64,000 nucleotides of DNA from Acidiluteibacter ferrifornacis. GTDB taxonomy: Bacteria > Bacteroidota > Bacteroidia > Flavobacteriales_E > Vicingaceae. The notes below the pieces were generated by a model that was given only the letters and a program-made list of their open reading frames with translations, was not told the DNA's origin and ran no database searches. A program made the position numbers and the translations under genes. Below are positions 61,856-64,000 of the stretch, piece by piece. The stretch spans positions 334 through 64,333 of the forward strand of contig NZ_WWNE01000005.1 in the NCBI RefSeq assembly GCF_009909615.1. Direction: 5' to 3'. Position 1 is the stretch's first letter, and each line of letters begins with the position of its first letter.

Positions 61856-62306
61856 ATCTAATGTTTCTTTAATTTGAATTTTACTTTTAATTTCTATTCA
61901 AAATAGTTGATTTTTAGATAAAAAGATAAAAGACAGTATTTTAAATGCAACAGAAAGTCTTAAAATTTCGTCAGTAGCATAGAAATAATCGCTATGCTTA
62001 AAAAATCCTCTATTCTTTCCTTTGCCTTTTTAGAAGGCTTCTGTGTCATTCTAATTGAATTGGCGAGTGGCCGAATTGTAGGTACTTTAGGTATTAAAAT
62101 TTTAAAAGCTACTAGAGATAAATTTTCTAAGGACATATATAACTACAGTTTCATTAAAAATAGGATACAGTAGACCATCTATTCGCGAAAACATTTGATT
62201 CAATAATAGGGCATTTAGTTTTCCATAATTATTAACATCACTACCTTTTCTGGATAAGGAGGTGTAATTTTGAGATAATAGTAATACCTCAAAATCCAAC
62301 TCAATT
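61856..62306. other. Gap with one gene remnant and no other supported gene
   Basis: About 450 bases between the YWTD gene and dnaE. The truncated remnant (61994-62173) is described separately. Another frame on the minus strand (62102-62299) has no recognisable content. No terminator with a convincing T tail was found. Confidence 0.5.
61994..62173 (+). pseudogene. N-terminal remnant of a spermidine-synthase-like membrane protein
   Basis: A 59-codon frame starting MLKKSSILSFAFLEGFCVIL then IELASGRIVG, as at the start of fused spermidine-synthase-like membrane proteins, where FLEG..V...EL...R...P..G is followed by a further 400-800 residues. Here the frame shifts to an unrelated KILKATRDKFSKDIYNY and stops. 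I infer an internal or 3' deletion. The similarity is by memory of the family pattern, not by a search. Confidence 0.45.
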
Positions 62307-64000
62307 ATGTGTCAATTCTCTCACCTTCATTGCCATTCTCAATTTTCATTGCTTGATGGAGCTGCCTCCATTCCCGGAATGATGGCAAAAGCGAAGGCGG
62401 ATGGAATGCCAGGAATTGCGCTAACTGATCATGGAAATATGTTTGGCGCCTTTCAGTTTGTAGCAGAAGCAGCTAAAGTTGGTATTAAACCAATAGTTGG
62501 GTGCGAATTTTATTTAGTAGATGATCGATTTAAACGAGAGTTTACCAAAGGAGATAAGGATAAGCGTTATCACCAATTACTATTAGCTAAAGATCAGGCA
62601 GGATATCAAAACTTATCAAAACTCTGTTCTTTGGGTTTTCTTGAAGGTCTATATGGTAAATACCCACGTATCGATAAAAAACTTTTGAGCCAATATAAAG
62701 AAGGGTTAATCGCAACTACTTGTTGTATTGCATCTGAAGTTCAGCAAACTATTTTAAATGAAGGAGAAGAGAGAGGAGAGGAAGTTTTTAAAGAATGGTT
62801 TGAGATTTTTGGAGAGGATTATTACATAGAAATTCAGCGGCATGACTTAGGTGAAATTGACAACACAGGAATGACGCAGGAAGATGTCAATCAAATATTA
62901 ATCAAATGGTCTAAAAAGTATGGAGTTCCGTTAATTGCAACCAACGACTCTCACTACATAGAAGAAGAAGATTGGTTAGCGCACGATATTTTATTGTGTG
63001 TGAATACTGGTGATAAGATTAGTACTCCTAGAGGTTATGGAAAAGGGTTTCGTTTCGGTTTCCCCAATCACGAATTCTATTTCAAGACAACTGCCGAAAT
63101 GAAGGAATTGTTTAAAGACATTCCCGAGGCCATTGATAACACTAACCGAATTGTAGACTCCATCACTCCTCCTGAGTTAAAAAGGGATATTTTATTACCT
63201 AACTATACCCTTCCTGAAGGTTTCTTAACTCAAGACGATTATTTAAAACACCTGACCTATATCGGAGCTAAGAAACGATATGGGACGATTTCTGCAGAAG
63301 TTCAAGAACGATTAGACTTTGAGTTGAAGATTATTAAGGAAATGGGCTTCCCAGGTTATTTCCTAATTGTTCAAGATTTTACCACTATTGCTCGAGACCT
63401 TGGAGTTTCAGTTGGCCCTGGTCGAGGCTCTGCGGCAGGTTCTGCAGTTGCATATTGTGTGGGTATTACAAACATTGACCCGATTAAGTACAAATTACTT
63501 TTTGAGCGATTCTTGAATCCTGAAAGGGTGTCGATGCCCGATATCGATATTGACTTTGATGATGATGGTCGATCAAAGATTATCGACTATGTTGTGAAAA
63601 AGTATGGGCGAAACCAAGTCGCTCAGATTATTACTTATGGTTCAATGGCAGCCAAATCTTCCATAAAGGATGTGGGTAGAGTGCTTGATATTCCGCTGCC
63701 AGATGTGGAGAAACTGACTAAAATGGTTCCCGATATTTCTTTGGCAAAAGTGTTTAATTCAGATGAAGCGATGCTAAAAAAGATGCTCAATGCCGAACAG
63801 CAAGAGCAAGCGAATCAAATGCGGACTATCATCGCTGGAAATGACATTTTTGCAGAAACCCTTCAGCATGCAAAAAAACTAGAGGGTTCAGTTCGAAATA
63901 CTGGTATTCATGCTTGTGGGGTTATTATTTCTCCTGATGATATCACCAACTACATTCCTGTATGTACTTCTAAAGATGCGGAATTGCTGGTGACACAGTT
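62307..64000 (+). CDS. dnaE: DNA polymerase III alpha subunit, N-terminal part (cut by window edge)
   Basis: 564 complete codons are present and the frame is open at base 64000. PHP domain: FSHLHCHSQFSLLDGAA and ALTDHGNMFGAF (metal-ligand histidines), ATNDSHYI. Polymerase palm: VGPGRGSAAGSAVAY, LFERFLNPERVSMPDIDIDF with the catalytic Asp pair, and a following helix SKIIDYVVKKYGRNQVAQII. The ATG at 62307 lies at the expected PHP boundary. It is the replicative polymerase of the cell. The window ends inside the palm-finger part, before the tau-binding C-terminus. Confidence 0.97.
   Translation, partial: MCQFSHLHCHSQFSLLDGAASIPGMMAKAKADGMPGIALTDHGNMFGAFQFVAEAAKVGIKPIVGCEFYLVDDRFKREFTKGDKDKRYHQLLLAKDQAGYQNLSKLCSLGFLEGLYGKYPRIDKKLLSQYKEGLIATTCCIASEVQQTILNEGEERGEEVFKEWFEIFGEDYYIEIQRHDLGEIDNTGMTQEDVNQILIKWSKKYGVPLIATNDSHYIEEEDWLAHDILLCVNTGDKISTPRGYGKGFRFGFPNHEFYFKTTAEMKELFKDIPEAIDNTNRIVDSITPPELKRDILLPNYTLPEGFLTQDDYLKHLTYIGAKKRYGTISAEVQERLDFELKIIKEMGFPGYFLIVQDFTTIARDLGVSVGPGRGSAAGSAVAYCVGITNIDPIKYKLLFERFLNPERVSMPDIDIDFDDDGRSKIIDYVVKKYGRNQVAQIITYGSMAAKSSIKDVGRVLDIPLPDVEKLTKMVPDISLAKVFNSDEAMLKKMLNAEQQEQANQMRTIIAGNDIFAETLQHAKKLEGSVRNTGIHACGVIISPDDITNYIPVCTSKDAELLVTQ

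Noticed and set aside
62102-62299. A 65-codon minus-strand frame before dnaE
   Set aside because: It overlaps the pseudogene remnant antisense and has no recognisable features.
1-64000. CRISPR arrays, prophage or insertion sequences
   Set aside because: No regularly spaced repeats, transposase, integrase or phage structural genes were seen on either strand.

Overview
The window is A+T-rich (roughly one third G+C by eye) and comes from a Bacteroidota chromosome, most likely Flavobacteriales or a close relative. The signs are TAnnTTTG promoter elements without Shine-Dalgarno sites, type IX secretion (T9SS) C-terminal sorting domains, PKD and SBBP surface proteins, TPR-type NarL-family histidine kinases, an HmuY heme system, a complete MoxR/DUF58/Bat aerotolerance locus and ATP-dependent PEP carboxykinase. 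I cannot name a genus. There is no rRNA, CRISPR array, prophage or integrase; one tRNA gene, tRNA-Arg(ACG), is present.

Layout. 1-1677: C-terminally truncated secreted SBBP propeller protein (minus). 1750-2374: gene remnant and tRNA-Arg. 2471-4447: TMTC-like TPR membrane glycosyltransferase. 4598-8517: two tandem TPR sensor histidine kinases with touching genes. 8642-12118: a 73-residue LuxR DNA-binding protein with no receiver domain, translationally coupled to secreted beta-propeller proteins and closed by a strong terminator. 12164-17691: housekeeping and small genes (YdeI-like protein with a CDGSH iron-sulfur motif, DEDDh exonuclease with a tiny membrane protein, DinB, CsaA, metallo-hydrolase, nucleoid-associated protein, DUF779). 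18143-20726: aldehyde dehydrogenase with a divergent AraC regulator.

21253-30540 (minus) is a complete heme-acquisition operon: T9SS-exported HmuY-like protein, HmuT, HmuU, HmuV, HemS/HmuS, HmuR-type TonB receptor, HmuY lipoprotein and a ChaN-like protein. A good promoter and an AT-rich palindrome placed at its start site look like an iron or heme switch. 30703-38958 (minus) is the Bat operon.

39065-56507 carries surface-polysaccharide genes in two blocks separated by pckA on the opposite strand: sugar aminotransferase, GT2 and acyltransferase (39599-42445), then a polytopic membrane protein (possible polymerase), two acyltransferase-3 proteins, flippase, acetyltransferase, three glycosyltransferases, two methyltransferases and an asparagine synthase (44386-56507). 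56709-61855 holds two T9SS cargo proteins around rdgB. A truncated remnant of a spermidine-synthase-like membrane protein follows, and dnaE runs off the right edge.

The observations most worth checking are the receiver-less regulator with its coupled propeller operon, the pairing of a T9SS-exported HmuY-like protein with a lipoprotein HmuY in one heme operon, the palindrome over that operon's start site, and the CDGSH motif on a YdeI/DUF1801-type protein.
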